From positions 124,001-188,000 of the forward strand of contig NZ_JACJQY010000001.1 in the NCBI RefSeq assembly GCF_014696925.1: a stretch of DNA of 64,000 bases, given 5' to 3'. A program made the translations under genes and the position numbers. Below the pieces are notes generated by a model that was given only the letters and a program-made list of their open reading frames with translations, was not told the origin of the DNA and made no database searches. This document shows, one piece after another, positions 24,859 through 32,972 of the stretch. Within the stretch, counting starts at the first letter, position 1, and each line of letters begins with the position of its first letter. Origin of the DNA: Phormidium tenue FACHB-1050. GTDB taxonomy: Bacteria; Cyanobacteriota; Cyanobacteriia; Pseudanabaenales; Pseudanabaenaceae.

Positions 24859-27411
24859 TCAAGAAAATAAATCTTTAAGAAAAAGTGATATCTCTGCTCG
24901 TTCACTCACATTGAAAAAGTCAAGCGGCACGACTCCATCCACATGACGACTAACTACCCCAAAGCCCAATCTTGCTCGACGATAGCTTATTACTAAAGGA
25001 CTATTGGCTGGTAAAGGTAGTCGGAACCAAGCATCAAAATTCGGAGACTGCGCCATGCGATCGCTCATTGCTTTGACTATGGCTGCTGAGCGCTCATCAG
25101 GCAAACTACTTGTAGCAAATACATAGGCGCGTTCCAATAACTTGTCTCGCAAATTAGGATTTAGCCATGCCGAAATGACCATTTCTAGAGGAGTTTGGGG
25201 ATTTTGCTTAATTGATTGCAAAGCGTTGGTGTCATTGGAGATCGCCTTAGCGAGTAGAACTGCGGTGGGATTACCAGTTTGCTGGAGCTCTTTAACTACA
25301 TTAGGATTACCACCATTCCACCATTGCAAGGCAGCAAGATTGAGCGCTTTTTGGGAATTACCACGATAGGCAGTTTCCAGCTTGGCTAATACTTGCGAAT
25401 AAAGACTCTGAAAGGGTGCATCTTTCCAAATTGGACTAGTAATAAAAATGGGATCGTTAATTACTTCCGTCGTCATGGCTGCGATCGCTTCAGCTTGTTT
25501 TCCTTGGCGCAATAGACTGATCCCTAAGCCAAAGGAAAGCGAGCGCTTATTAGGAACAAGTTCTAAACCTCGGCGGAAATAAGTTTCTGCTGCTTGAGCC
25601 GCGCTGGTTTCATTTTCTCGAAGACTGAGCCATGCCGCAGCGTTATACCCTGCTTCGTTATAAGGATTAGAGGCGATCGCTGTTTTTATCCATGTCAAAC
25701 CTTCTTTTTGCCATGCAGATGATTGCGGTAAATTCGGATAGTTGATCGCGAGATCGGCTAAATTCCAACCTAACTGATAGGAATAGTAAGGTTCCCAAGG
25801 AGCAAGTTGATGTGCAAATTTAAGGCGATCTTGGAACTTGTCAACGGCGGCGATCGCTTCAGGTAAAAATTCTGGTTTGGCGGCTGCTAAATCTACTCTT
25901 GCTGTTGATAGATAAATGAATCCTACACTTGATGCTTGCCAAGCGATATTCACAGGAACTAGCCATGCGATCGCGGCTACCAAATAAACTGTGGCAGTAA
26001 CTGCTAACCAGAGTCGGGGCTGTTTTTGATGACCGAGACTAATTAACTCCCCCGTATGTACTTGACCTAAATAAGCAAGACAAGCAAATACAATCACCAA
26101 GCTGCCACTAATCGCAGGGACATCAAGCTGGTAATCAGTAATCGCTAACATGCCATAACCGATCAGACTGCCAAATAAACCATAGGCGATCGCCTGATCC
26201 TGTGGATTGACTTGCCAACTGCGAGATTTATGCAATTTGATGAACAAAGAAATGATGGCGACCAGTAAAAACACAAATGTAATTACTGCGCCGATTCCCA
26301 ATTCCGCCCAAAGATGCACAGGCGTACTATGTAACTGAAATAAAAGTTCGGCTTCGCGTCCAGCCCATTGCGGACGATATTGCTGATAGAGCATGACTGC
26401 TGAGCCTGCGCCTGCACCAAATAGCCAATGCTCTAAACCAATCCGCCAACCCACATCCGCCGCGATCGCTCTAAATAGTAACTCTCCCGATCCTTGAGTG
26501 GGATTAGCAAAACTAGAGATTAGTCCTGATATAAGCGATCGCAAGCGATTATTTGTAGAAATTAAAAATGCTACCAAAGCGATCGCCCCACCACCGCCAA
26601 AAGCCACTAACCAGCGATTGCCCCTACTACGCAACAAAGCCACAATAATTCCGTACAAAACAATTGCTCCCAGTCCTAAAAATCCGCCCCGCGAACTGGT
26701 GGTATACAAATCAATTAATCCTAGTCCGATCGCCGTTAGCCATAGCGATCGCCACATTCCCGTCTGTGCGATCGCCAAACTCGCAAAAATCGGCAAAACG
26801 AGCATCAAAAATCCTGCCACATAGTTTTGATGTCCCATCGGAGCCCAATTGCGAGACTGCAAATCTGAGAAATCGTAACTAAGATTTAGTCCCCATTGAT
26901 TTAGCTTGGCAAAATTAGCCAACTGTGGCAGCCATGATTGGGTAATCCACAGAAATAAACTTTCAATAATTACTGCAAAGCCTAATAAGCCCTGAAACCG
27001 CAAAATGTTGGACAATTTCTCGACTGCTGAAGGTGCGGGAGAAGTTATTGAAGGTGACGCAACATGCAAAAAATTATTGGTCACATACAGGGCAATAAAA
27101 TAACCAAATGCAGTCAGGCTATACCACATACCCTGATTTGGGAATCGAGAAAACATGGTAGACAAGCACAGTGTTACCAAACCAGAACCGATCGCCCAGT
27201 CAAAGCCGCTACCCAATAAATAAAATGGGTTCTCGCGCCGCCATAGATTTAGTAAGCCTGCGATCGCAAAGCATAGTAAGCCCACTTGCCATAGCAATAC
27301 CCAAGGAAAAGCCACCATTTGGGTACTACTATCAGGCAGCAGAGTGAATAAAATGTAGGCTGCGAGACCTAACTGGACGATTAACCGACCTGTACTCATA
27401 AAATTTGGCAA
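24859..27411 (-). CDS. O-antigen ligase/Wzy-like membrane protein with TPR-like C-terminus
   Basis: An 850-aa protein. Residues 1 to about 480 have about a dozen hydrophobic segments with the Wzy_C/WaaL mark: MGHQNYVAGFLMLVLP, TTSSRGGFLGLGAIVLYG and the periplasmic-loop motif LHSTPVHLWAELGIGAV. The C-terminal 350 residues are soluble and helix-rich, with TPR-like units (EAGYNAAAWLSLRENE, AAETYFRRGLELVPNKRSL). Such proteins join polysaccharide or sugar to lipid or protein acceptors, or polymerise repeat units. It is about 9 kb from the rfb cluster. IctB-like bicarbonate-related naming has been used for relatives but is not supported here. Confidence 0.85.
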   Translation of the reverse strand: MPNFMSTGRLIVQLGLAAYILFTLLPDSSTQMVAFPWVLLWQVGLLCFAIAGLLNLWRRENPFYLLGSGFDWAIGSGLVTLCLSTMFSRFPNQGMWYSLTAFGYFIALYVTNNFLHVASPSITSPAPSAVEKLSNILRFQGLLGFAVIIESLFLWITQSWLPQLANFAKLNQWGLNLSYDFSDLQSRNWAPMGHQNYVAGFLMLVLPIFASLAIAQTGMWRSLWLTAIGLGLIDLYTTSSRGGFLGLGAIVLYGIIVALLRSRGNRWLVAFGGGGAIALVAFLISTNNRLRSLISGLISSFANPTQGSGELLFRAIAADVGWRIGLEHWLFGAGAGSAVMLYQQYRPQWAGREAELLFQLHSTPVHLWAELGIGAVITFVFLLVAIISLFIKLHKSRSWQVNPQDQAIAYGLFGSLIGYGMLAITDYQLDVPAISGSLVIVFACLAYLGQVHTGELISLGHQKQPRLWLAVTATVYLVAAIAWLVPVNIAWQASSVGFIYLSTARVDLAAAKPEFLPEAIAAVDKFQDRLKFAHQLAPWEPYYSYQLGWNLADLAINYPNLPQSSAWQKEGLTWIKTAIASNPYNEAGYNAAAWLSLRENETSAAQAAETYFRRGLELVPNKRSLSFGLGISLLRQGKQAEAIAAMTTEVINDPIFITSPIWKDAPFQSLYSQVLAKLETAYRGNSQKALNLAALQWWNGGNPNVVKELQQTGNPTAVLLAKAISNDTNALQSIKQNPQTPLEMVISAWLNPNLRDKLLERAYVFATSSLPDERSAAIVKAMSDRMAQSPNFDAWFRLPLPANSPLVISYRRARLGFGVVSRHVDGVVPLDFFNVSERAEISLFLKDLFS

Positions 27412-27470
27412 ACTAATTTCACAAAATAATCAGTAGCTGATATTGTGAATGGTACAAGCTTAGATTATGT

Positions 27471-27601
27471 CAGTAATTCCCTTGATGAAACCAATTTTGG
27501 TGTTTACAGCGCCGAAGGTGCTGGAAACACCAAAATTGGTTTTTTGAAAGCAAGCCTATGGCTTGCTTTCAAAAAACCAATTTTTATAATGAGAATTGCC
27601 A
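27471..27601. mobile_element. second MITE-like element (degenerate left end)
   Basis: Same plan as 6991-7119. The right terminal repeat is well kept (27586-27601); the left (27471-27486) has several changes. Hairpin one pairs 27490-27513 with 27517-27540 (one mismatch, one G-T). Hairpin two pairs 27532-27556 with 27560-27584 (25 bp, perfect). They share the arm 27532-27540. The sequence that occurs three times is ACCAATTTT here, against ACGATTTG in the first copy. No clear target duplication remains. It lies between the divergent ligase-like and GAF genes; the rest of the 262-nt gap shows nothing else. Confidence 0.8.
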
Positions 27602-27673
27602 TGGATTCGATTTCATCCGTACGAAAAATCCTAAAATAGAGATATTATGGCGATCGCTGATACTTAGCAACTT

Positions 27674-28858
27674 ATGAACGGGGTTCCTGCTTTTCTTGAT
27701 CCTACTGAAAAATTAAAATGTGAATTAATTGCTACAGCTATGTTCTCTAGCAATAGCCCTGAAGAGTTGTTAAAAATTTTTTTAACTAGTTTAGGCGATC
27801 GCTTAGATGTCAGTCGTGTAGCAATTTATCAATTCACAAATCAATACGAGGGGATTGTATTAGTAGAAGCTATTGCTCCTAATATTCAAAGCATTAAAAA
27901 TCAAATATATCCAATTTCTTATTTTGGAGTAGATTCCCTTAAGAACTATCCATACGCTCATCCAGTAAAACTATCAAATGTCGCTCAAACACCTGAAATA
28001 TATAGCGTCCATCAAAGTTGGCAAGGTACTCAAGTTAAAGCAATGATGTCAGCCCCAATTCTGTTTAATTTATTGGGAGGGTGTGATCAAATCTGGGGGT
28101 TAGCATTTGTCCAACAATGCGATCGCCCAAGACAATGGGAATCTCAAGAAGCTTATTTTTTATTTGAGTTATCTCAAGTTTTAGGGCAATGTTTGCAGTC
28201 TTGGGAATTAAGTTTGCGATCGCCCACATTCTCAAAATCATCTCTTACGATTGATCCGCTTTGTAATGAGTTCTATGAGCCAGAAGAATTTATGGTCACA
28301 AGAGTAGAACTATCGGAAGAATCAAAAGTATCAGAAGTACAACTAGATACAATCATAGATGGGCTTGCGGTATCTAACGACTTCACTTTATCCGATGATG
28401 AAGAAAATGAAATATTGGATAGAAGTCGCATCAGAAATAGTGATAATTCTATCAATCAAGCCATTAATATTGCTATGCAAAGACTAGAACAAAAAAACTT
28501 ATATAACTCTAGTCCCTATCCCCGTGTTTTCGCCACGCTCGATACGCCGCAAAATATCTATGGTGTTGATTTGGAATCTACAACCCTAGAGGATGTCCTA
28601 GAAAGTTGCGCCCAAGATCCAATTCAATCTCAACCTCAAACAAAAGTTGATTACTTGCAACAACGAGTTGGTGAGCTGATCGAAAGTATGCAACAAAAAT
28701 TAGATGAAATTGCCGATCTTCAACAACAAGTGCAAGAATTAACTGCATCTCAACGGGAATTTCGGCAAATATTGTTAGACTTACAATCTGAAAATTTAAC
28801 CCAAAACATCAAAGAGGCAGTTATCGAAATGTATCGCTCTCTAACCACAGACAAATAA
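27674..28858 (+). CDS. GAF domain protein with C-terminal coiled coil
   Basis: Residues about 13-175 form a GAF domain (LIATAMFSSNSPEELLKIFL to EAYFLFELSQVLGQCLQSW), of the type that binds bilins or small ligands in cyanobacteria. The canonical chromophore cysteine is not evident, so it is probably a non-photosensory GAF. The middle is acidic and low in structure. About 325-390 is a Gln-rich coiled coil (LQQRVGELIESMQQKLDEI, then DLQQQVQELTASQRE) that should mediate dimerisation. There is no kinase, cyclase or output domain, so it may act as an adaptor. ATG 27674 is the natural start. Confidence 0.8.
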   Translation: MNGVPAFLDPTEKLKCELIATAMFSSNSPEELLKIFLTSLGDRLDVSRVAIYQFTNQYEGIVLVEAIAPNIQSIKNQIYPISYFGVDSLKNYPYAHPVKLSNVAQTPEIYSVHQSWQGTQVKAMMSAPILFNLLGGCDQIWGLAFVQQCDRPRQWESQEAYFLFELSQVLGQCLQSWELSLRSPTFSKSSLTIDPLCNEFYEPEEFMVTRVELSEESKVSEVQLDTIIDGLAVSNDFTLSDDEENEILDRSRIRNSDNSINQAINIAMQRLEQKNLYNSSPYPRVFATLDTPQNIYGVDLESTTLEDVLESCAQDPIQSQPQTKVDYLQQRVGELIESMQQKLDEIADLQQQVQELTASQREFRQILLDLQSENLTQNIKEAVIEMYRSLTTDK

Positions 28859-28860
28859 TA

Positions 28861-28956
28861 CTAATTCCCGAAAGTGTGGCTACACTTTCGGGAATTAAAA
28901 ACCAAACCCAGTAAGGGTTTTAAAATCACAAAATGGCGTAGCCATTTTGTGATTTG
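28861..28956. repeat. two-hairpin composite repeat (family D, copy 3)
   Basis: Hairpin B pairs 28863-28877 with 28882-28896 (AATTCCCGAAAGTGT and complement). A spacer of 28 nt follows, then hairpin A pairs 28925-28936 with 28942-28953 (ATCACAAAATGG and complement), then TTGGTATAA. It begins at the stop of the GAF gene. Confidence 0.85.
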
Positions 28957-28960
28957 GTAT

Positions 28961-29005
28961 AAAACTTTGAGAAACTATCACTTTGCGATACTTTCTCAAA
29001 GTTTT
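28961..29005. repeat. 14-bp hairpin
   Basis: AAAACTTTGAGAAA (28961-28974) pairs with 28992-29005 around a 17-nt loop, directly after the family D repeat. Confidence 0.65.
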
Positions 29006-29015
29006 ATTTGTCTGT

Positions 29016-29083
29016 GGGAGGATTTGGAGACCAAATCCCTACATTTTTTTAAGGTAGGGGCTTGGTCTCCAAGCCCCTTTTTT
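29016..29083. terminator. double hairpin terminator
   Basis: Two small hairpins, GGATTTGG/CCAAATCC (29020-29038) and GGGGCTTGG/CCAAGCCCC (29057-29077), the second followed by six T. The two can also pair with each other over the GGAGACC/GGTCTCC parts as one longer hairpin. They stand between the convergent GAF gene and the small minus-strand gene. Confidence 0.75.
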
Positions 29084-29085
29084 CT

Positions 29086-29283
29086 TTAATTGCGAGTAAC
29101 GACAGCTTCAATATGGGCAGCTTGAGTTTTTACATTTGTTTGAGTATCAACATTGCTCTCAACCGAGGCGATCGCCCAACGCAACGGCTCACCATGTTTG
29201 GCTAGTTCTTGCTCAACAGTTTTAGCGATCGCTTCTTGATTTTCATTAATCTCAATTTCCGCAGTAATAAAATGGGTAGTCAT
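29086..29283 (-). CDS. conserved hypothetical small protein
   Basis: A 65-aa acidic protein starting MTTHFITAEIEINENQEAI and containing GEPLRWAIASVE and a final HIEAVVTRN. It looks like a small conserved cyanobacterial family without known function, with an alternating strand-helix-strand pattern. The frame extends 19 codons further up, but the ATG at 29283 with AAAGG about 5 nt upstream and the conserved look from that point favour the shorter form. No membrane segment or motif for catalysis. It is divergent from pdhA with a palindrome between them. Confidence 0.65.
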   Translation of the reverse strand: MTTHFITAEIEINENQEAIAKTVEQELAKHGEPLRWAIASVESNVDTQTNVKTQAAHIEAVVTRN

Positions 29284-29400
29284 TGCCTTTGCTCTTTTAA
29301 TTTGATAGTAAGTATGTGTGGCAGCAAAGCCATCACACAACTTTAATTAATGGATAGAATTGTATAGCGCATCGAACCACGCAAAATCTGCAAAAAACTA

Positions 29401-29463
29401 GAAGATGAGTGGCGGCGCAAAGCGCCGCCACTCATCTTCAACAAAACTGGCGACAGCTATACA
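29401..29463. repeat. GGCGGCGC-core palindrome (family E, copy 1)
   Basis: A perfect 18-bp stem (29401-29418 with 29422-29439) with an AAA loop; the inner part GGCGGCGCaaaGCGCCGCC is shared with copy 3. The right flank reads ACTGGCGACAGCTATA, as in copy 4. It lies upstream of pdhA, about 80 nt before the ATG. Confidence 0.85.
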
Positions 29464-29519
29464 TTCACTGCTAGACTAAACAAAAGAAAAATTTAACGAT
29501 TAGCACACTTACTGAATCG

Positions 29520-30548
29520 ATGCCTCAAGACACTGTTGCGACTGTTTCGACTTCTGCACCCAAGATCACCACAGACGAAGCTCTCACCATTTATGAAGAC
29601 ATGGTGCTAGGGCGTACTTTCGAGGATAAGTGCGCGGAAATGTATTATCGCGGAAGAATGTTTGGGTTTGTGCATTTGTATAACGGTCAAGAAGCCGTTG
29701 CTACTGGTGTCATCAAAGCAATGCGTCCCGATGATTATGTATGTAGTACCTACCGCGACCACGTTCATGCACTCAGCGCAGGTGTCACCGCCAATGAAGT
29801 CATGGCAGAACTGTTTGGTAAAGAGACAGGATGCAGTAAAGGTCGTGGCGGCTCGATGCATATTTTTTCGGCAAAAAATAATTTCTTAGGGGGCTATGCC
29901 TTTGTTGCAGAGGGAATTCCCGTTGCATCGGGAGCAGCATTTCAGTCCAAATATCGCCGCGAAGTGATGGGTGACCCCAATGCTGACCAAGTAACGGCTT
30001 GCTTCTTTGGTGATGGGGCGAGTAATAACGGTCAATTTTACGAAACCCTGAATATGGCGGCTTTGTGGAAGTTACCAATCATTTTTGTGATCGAAAATAA
30101 TGATTGGGCGATCGGTATGAAGCACCATCGCGCTACTTCTGATGTACGGATTCATAAGAAAGCAGAAGCTTTTGGAATGCCAGGGTTTGAAGTTGACGGG
30201 ATGGATGTGTTATCAGTACGTGAACATGCTCAAGAAGCTATCCGTCGCGGTCGTGCTGGTGAAGGTCCTACAGTTTTGGAATGTATGACCTATCGCTTTA
30301 GAGGACACTCTCTAGCTGACCCTGACGAGTTACGCAGCAAGGAAGATAAGGACAAATGGTTTGGTCGCGATCCAATTAAAATTTTTGCGAGTCGAGTGCT
30401 TGAGCATGGCTTGGTAGAAGAAAGTCAATTGAAAGCGATCGACAAAAAAATCCGTGATGTGGTCGAGGAATGTGTCCGCTTTGCCGAAACATCACCAGAG
30501 CCAGATCCCAAGGATCTATTCCGCTATCAATTTGCAGAAGACGAATAA
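29520..30548 (+). CDS. pdhA: pyruvate dehydrogenase E1 component, alpha subunit
   Basis: The alpha subunit of the thiamine-dependent E1 of the pyruvate dehydrogenase complex, which decarboxylates pyruvate. The thiamine diphosphate motif is clear: [18 protein letters not shown] to [11 protein letters not shown]. Other marks are [52 protein letters not shown] and the phosphorylation-loop region [16 protein letters not shown]. Length 342 aa is typical for cyanobacteria, where E1 beta is encoded elsewhere, as here. Start ATG 29520; it ends in a strong terminator. Confidence 0.97.
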   Translation: MPQDTVATVSTSAPKITTDEALTIYEDMVLGRTFEDKCAEMYYRGRMFGFVHLYNGQEAVATGVIKAMRPDDYVCSTYRDHVHALSAGVTANEVMAELFGKETGCSKGRGGSMHIFSAKNNFLGGYAFVAEGIPVASGAAFQSKYRREVMGDPNADQVTACFFGDGASNNGQFYETLNMAALWKLPIIFVIENNDWAIGMKHHRATSDVRIHKKAEAFGMPGFEVDGMDVLSVREHAQEAIRRGRAGEGPTVLECMTYRFRGHSLADPDELRSKEDKDKWFGRDPIKIFASRVLEHGLVEESQLKAIDKKIRDVVEECVRFAETSPEPDPKDLFRYQFAEDE

Positions 30549-30576
30549 AAAAAGGAGCACTTAGTGCTCCTTTTTT
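30548..30576. terminator. intrinsic terminator of pdhA
   Basis: A 13-bp stem (30548-30560 with 30564-30576) with GGAGCAC core, TTA loop and T-run, beginning at the last base of the pdhA stop codon. Confidence 0.93.
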
Positions 30577-30579
30577 ATA

Positions 30580-30676
30580 TAGCTGTGACAAATCAAAACC
30601 CAAATAGTGTGAGGCGGCGCTTCGCGCCTCACACTATTTGGGTTTTATGTCCTAACAAGAATGGCGAAAGCTATAA
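30580..30676. repeat. GGCGGCGC-core palindrome (family E, copy 2)
   Basis: A perfect 21-bp stem (30595-30615 with 30626-30646) around a GCGCTTCGC-like centre. The flanks are ATAGCTGTGAC on the left, and ATGTCCTAACAAGAATGGCG then AGCTATAAC on the right. The right flank is the complement of the left flank of copy 4 (TTAGGACATAAAAC). It lies between convergent pdhA and the pentapeptide gene. Confidence 0.85.
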
Positions 30677-31429
30677 CTTACAACGGGATATTTGAGCCTG
30701 TTCCCAATCTACGTCAAGCATAATTGCATTGGAAAAATCACAATTAACTAAAGAGGCTTTGTGAAAAGAAGCTTTGGTTAGATCTGCATACTGAAATTTT
30801 GTGCCTGTAGTTAGGCGCGATGTATTGAGTGTAAGACGAAATAAATACAAGCTGCCAAAAATTTGTAAAGGCTCGATCGCTAAAAATATTAATAGGGCGG
30901 TAAAAACATTAAACCTCAATGAACTTGCGATCGCATTAAATGCACCAGCAACCAATATTTTAGTGAAAGTTGAACCAAAGAAACCAGTCATAAAGGAAAT
31001 AATCAGGGAAATAGCGATGGCGGTCAAAGTTCCTTTTCTACCTGAGATTACAAAACTTGCCGTGAAAGCGATCGCAAAACTAACAGCAAACATCACGATC
31101 GCCACAATGGCAACCCAATAAACTGCTTCACGATTGACAAAGGCTAAACCAAAAATGAAAGCAATCACAAAGCAGATCAGCAATATGGTGGCAATCATGG
31201 CAGTACCCGCAAACATTAGCGCCATCACAAACGAGACAATTCCAGCGATTGTTGTCTGACGTTGGCTTGTACCAGCCCGTACATTAGTAAAATTGGCAGC
31301 TTTAAGTTGAGAGCGGTAAAAATTGCATCCACGAATATCCGCGCCGCTAAAGTCAGCACCGACTAGATTTTTACTTTTAAAGGAGCGATCGCGCAAATCT
31401 TGATTTGCAAAGTTAAGACTTTGACCCAT
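30671..31429 (-). CDS. membrane protein with split pentapeptide repeats
   Basis: A 252-aa protein in which pentapeptide-repeat strands flank a membrane part. Residues 3-50 hold A(D/N)Lxx-like repeats (NFANQDLRDRSFKSKNLVGA, DFSGADIRGCNF). About 60-195 has four or five hydrophobic helices, including ISLIISFMTGFFGSTFTKIL. About 213-252 returns to repeats (FQYADLTKASFHKASLVNCD, FSNAIMLDVDW). The two halves could stack into one quadrilateral helix next to the membrane (inference). Similar proteins are frequent in cyanobacteria; function unknown. ATG 31429. Confidence 0.82.
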   Translation of the reverse strand: MGQSLNFANQDLRDRSFKSKNLVGADFSGADIRGCNFYRSQLKAANFTNVRAGTSQRQTTIAGIVSFVMALMFAGTAMIATILLICFVIAFIFGLAFVNREAVYWVAIVAIVMFAVSFAIAFTASFVISGRKGTLTAIAISLIISFMTGFFGSTFTKILVAGAFNAIASSLRFNVFTALLIFLAIEPLQIFGSLYLFRLTLNTSRLTTGTKFQYADLTKASFHKASLVNCDFSNAIMLDVDWEQAQISRCKL

Positions 31430-31491
31430 AGCGCCTGTTATAAGCTAATAAAGTTAGATAGGAGCTTTGCACCTCTCTAATCCTATGAATT

Positions 31492-32415
31492 TTAAGTCAA
31501 TTCGCCTAAAGTTGGCTTAGAAATATGTGGTAATCCCCAGCCTAACTTTTCGCGCAAGACCTTAAAGAACTCACCTTTCTGCAAGCGGATAAACCTTGCA
31601 GGGTATTGCGATCGCTCTATCTCAACCCGATAGTCTGGATAGACATAACACCCCGCATTACCATCGACAACTAACACTAAACGATGACGATTAGCGGGTG
31701 TAACGATCGCTTTTTCGGTATTGGCAAAGACTAAAGCCCGTGAAGCCATCGAATGAGCGCAAATGGGAATAAGCTGAAATACAGGAATCCCTGGCTCGAT
31801 CACGGGACCACCTGCGGAGAGTGCATAGGCAGTTGAGCCTGTAGGGGTGGAAATAATCACCCCATCGGCTGCTATATCAACGGGGAGGTGACGACCAATC
31901 TGCACCTCAAAATGACACATACTAGTTAGCGGTTCGCGATGCAATACCATTTCATTTAACGATAGGGCTTCCCAGAGCAAGCCTTGGCTATCGTAGACAC
32001 GCACCGTCATCATTGATCGCTGCTCAACTACATATTGCCCCTCAACGACTTGGGCGATCGCGTCTTCCCAGTCAGTTAAGTAGGTTTCGGTTAAAAACCC
32101 CATATGCCCTGTGTTGACATTTAATACTGGCAAGCCAAGTGGGGCAATTTGACGACAGGCGGAGAGTACTGTCCCATCTCCGCCCAAAGCTACTGCAAAC
32201 ATGAGCTCGCGATCAAATCCTAATGGCACTAAACTCTCGATCAAGGTGTGACAAACAGGAGCATCTGGCTTGCCATAGCCCAAAATGCCGCCATTTCCCG
32301 TCGCCATAACAGTCTGGATACCGCGCTTTTCTAACCACAACTTCATATCTAATGCTACGCGCTTAGCGACAGGTTTTGAGTCGTTGTAAATAATTCCGAC
32401 TTTTGGCACGCTCAA
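31492..32415 (-). CDS. nadK: NAD(+) kinase
   Basis: Phosphorylates NAD to NADP in the cytosol. The family motif [13 protein letters not shown] (GGDG at 78-81, catalytic Asp80) is present, followed by [10 protein letters not shown], the NAD-binding [20 protein letters not shown] and the C-terminal LVVDGN. Length 307 aa matches the cyanobacterial group I enzymes. It is transcribed leftward, 62 nt before the pentapeptide gene, so the two may share a transcript. Start ATG 32415. Confidence 0.96.
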   Translation of the reverse strand: MSVPKVGIIYNDSKPVAKRVALDMKLWLEKRGIQTVMATGNGGILGYGKPDAPVCHTLIESLVPLGFDRELMFAVALGGDGTVLSACRQIAPLGLPVLNVNTGHMGFLTETYLTDWEDAIAQVVEGQYVVEQRSMMTVRVYDSQGLLWEALSLNEMVLHREPLTSMCHFEVQIGRHLPVDIAADGVIISTPTGSTAYALSAGGPVIEPGIPVFQLIPICAHSMASRALVFANTEKAIVTPANRHRLVLVVDGNAGCYVYPDYRVEIERSQYPARFIRLQKGEFFKVLREKLGWGLPHISKPTLGELT

Positions 32416-32561
32416 TGACTACCTAGATTATTTCAAAAATTTTTGTCAGTTTCGTAATTATAGCCTTTAGCTCTGGGCTTTTAGCTTGTGATAAGTTGCG
32501 GAAATATTAAAGTTTATTCAGGGTTTATTCAGTAACTTCCATTGACTGCTACAAGTTAGAG

Positions 32562-32638
32562 CAAAACCTAGATAAATGAAGGCGGCGCAAAGCGCCGCCT
32601 TCATTTATACAAAGTTAAGAAATGGCTTAGCTATAACT
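32562..32638. repeat. GGCGGCGC-core palindrome (family E, copy 3)
   Basis: A perfect 17-bp stem (32572-32588 with 32592-32608), AAA loop, core GGCGGCGCaaaGCGCCGCC; right flank ends AGCTATAAC as in copy 2. First of four palindromic repeats in the 557-nt divergent region between nadK and uvrC. Confidence 0.85.
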
Positions 32639-32640
32639 TG

Positions 32641-32706
32641 AAAAACCTTACTGAATTTAGTTTTTAATTCAGGAAAGTGTTGACACATTTTTCTGAATTG
32701 GTTTTC
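32641..32706. repeat. partial, decayed family D repeat
   Basis: One hairpin of the family D plan remains: AATTCAG...GTGT at 32666-32680 pairs with ACAC...CTGAATT at 32683-32699, with internal mismatches. The left spacer resembles that of the 20110 copy. The AATGG hairpin is gone. Confidence 0.55.
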
Positions 32707-32815
32707 TAGCTGTCGTCGATTGTGTTAGGACATAAAACGCAAGAAGAGAATGGCGGTGCTTCGCTCCGCCATTCTCTTCTTGCGTTTACACTTGGCAACA
32801 GCTATATTAAGCTTT
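32706..32815. repeat. GGCGGCGC-core palindrome (family E, copy 4)
   Basis: A perfect 22-bp stem (32735-32756 with 32766-32787) around TGCTTCGCT. The left flank CTAGCTGTCGTCG then TTAGGACATAAAAC and the right flank TTGGCAACAGCTATA make inverted ends. It is the most complete copy of the family. Confidence 0.88.
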
Positions 32816-32873
32816 AGATTTTCATGATTCATTTAGGATTGTTATAGAGCCAATTTCCCATCAAAATAACTAC

Positions 32874-32922
32874 AAGAAAACTTTTGAAAGTGTTATAAAG
32901 TAACACTTTCAAAAGTTTTCTT
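32874..32922. repeat. 22-bp palindrome upstream of uvrC
   Basis: Perfect arms 32874-32895 and 32901-32922, loop TAAAG, about 50 nt before the uvrC ATG. The arms contain TTTTGAAAG, a motif also found in the MITE-like elements and the 35956 palindrome. Confidence 0.8.
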
Positions 32923-32972
32923 CGCTCAAGCTTAAGCCTCTTTATATCATAGGAATTTGATATGATTGGATA

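Noticed and set aside
27445-27639. 64-aa ORF over the second MITE-like element
   Set aside because: It translates hairpin sequence and has no ribosome site; not a gene.
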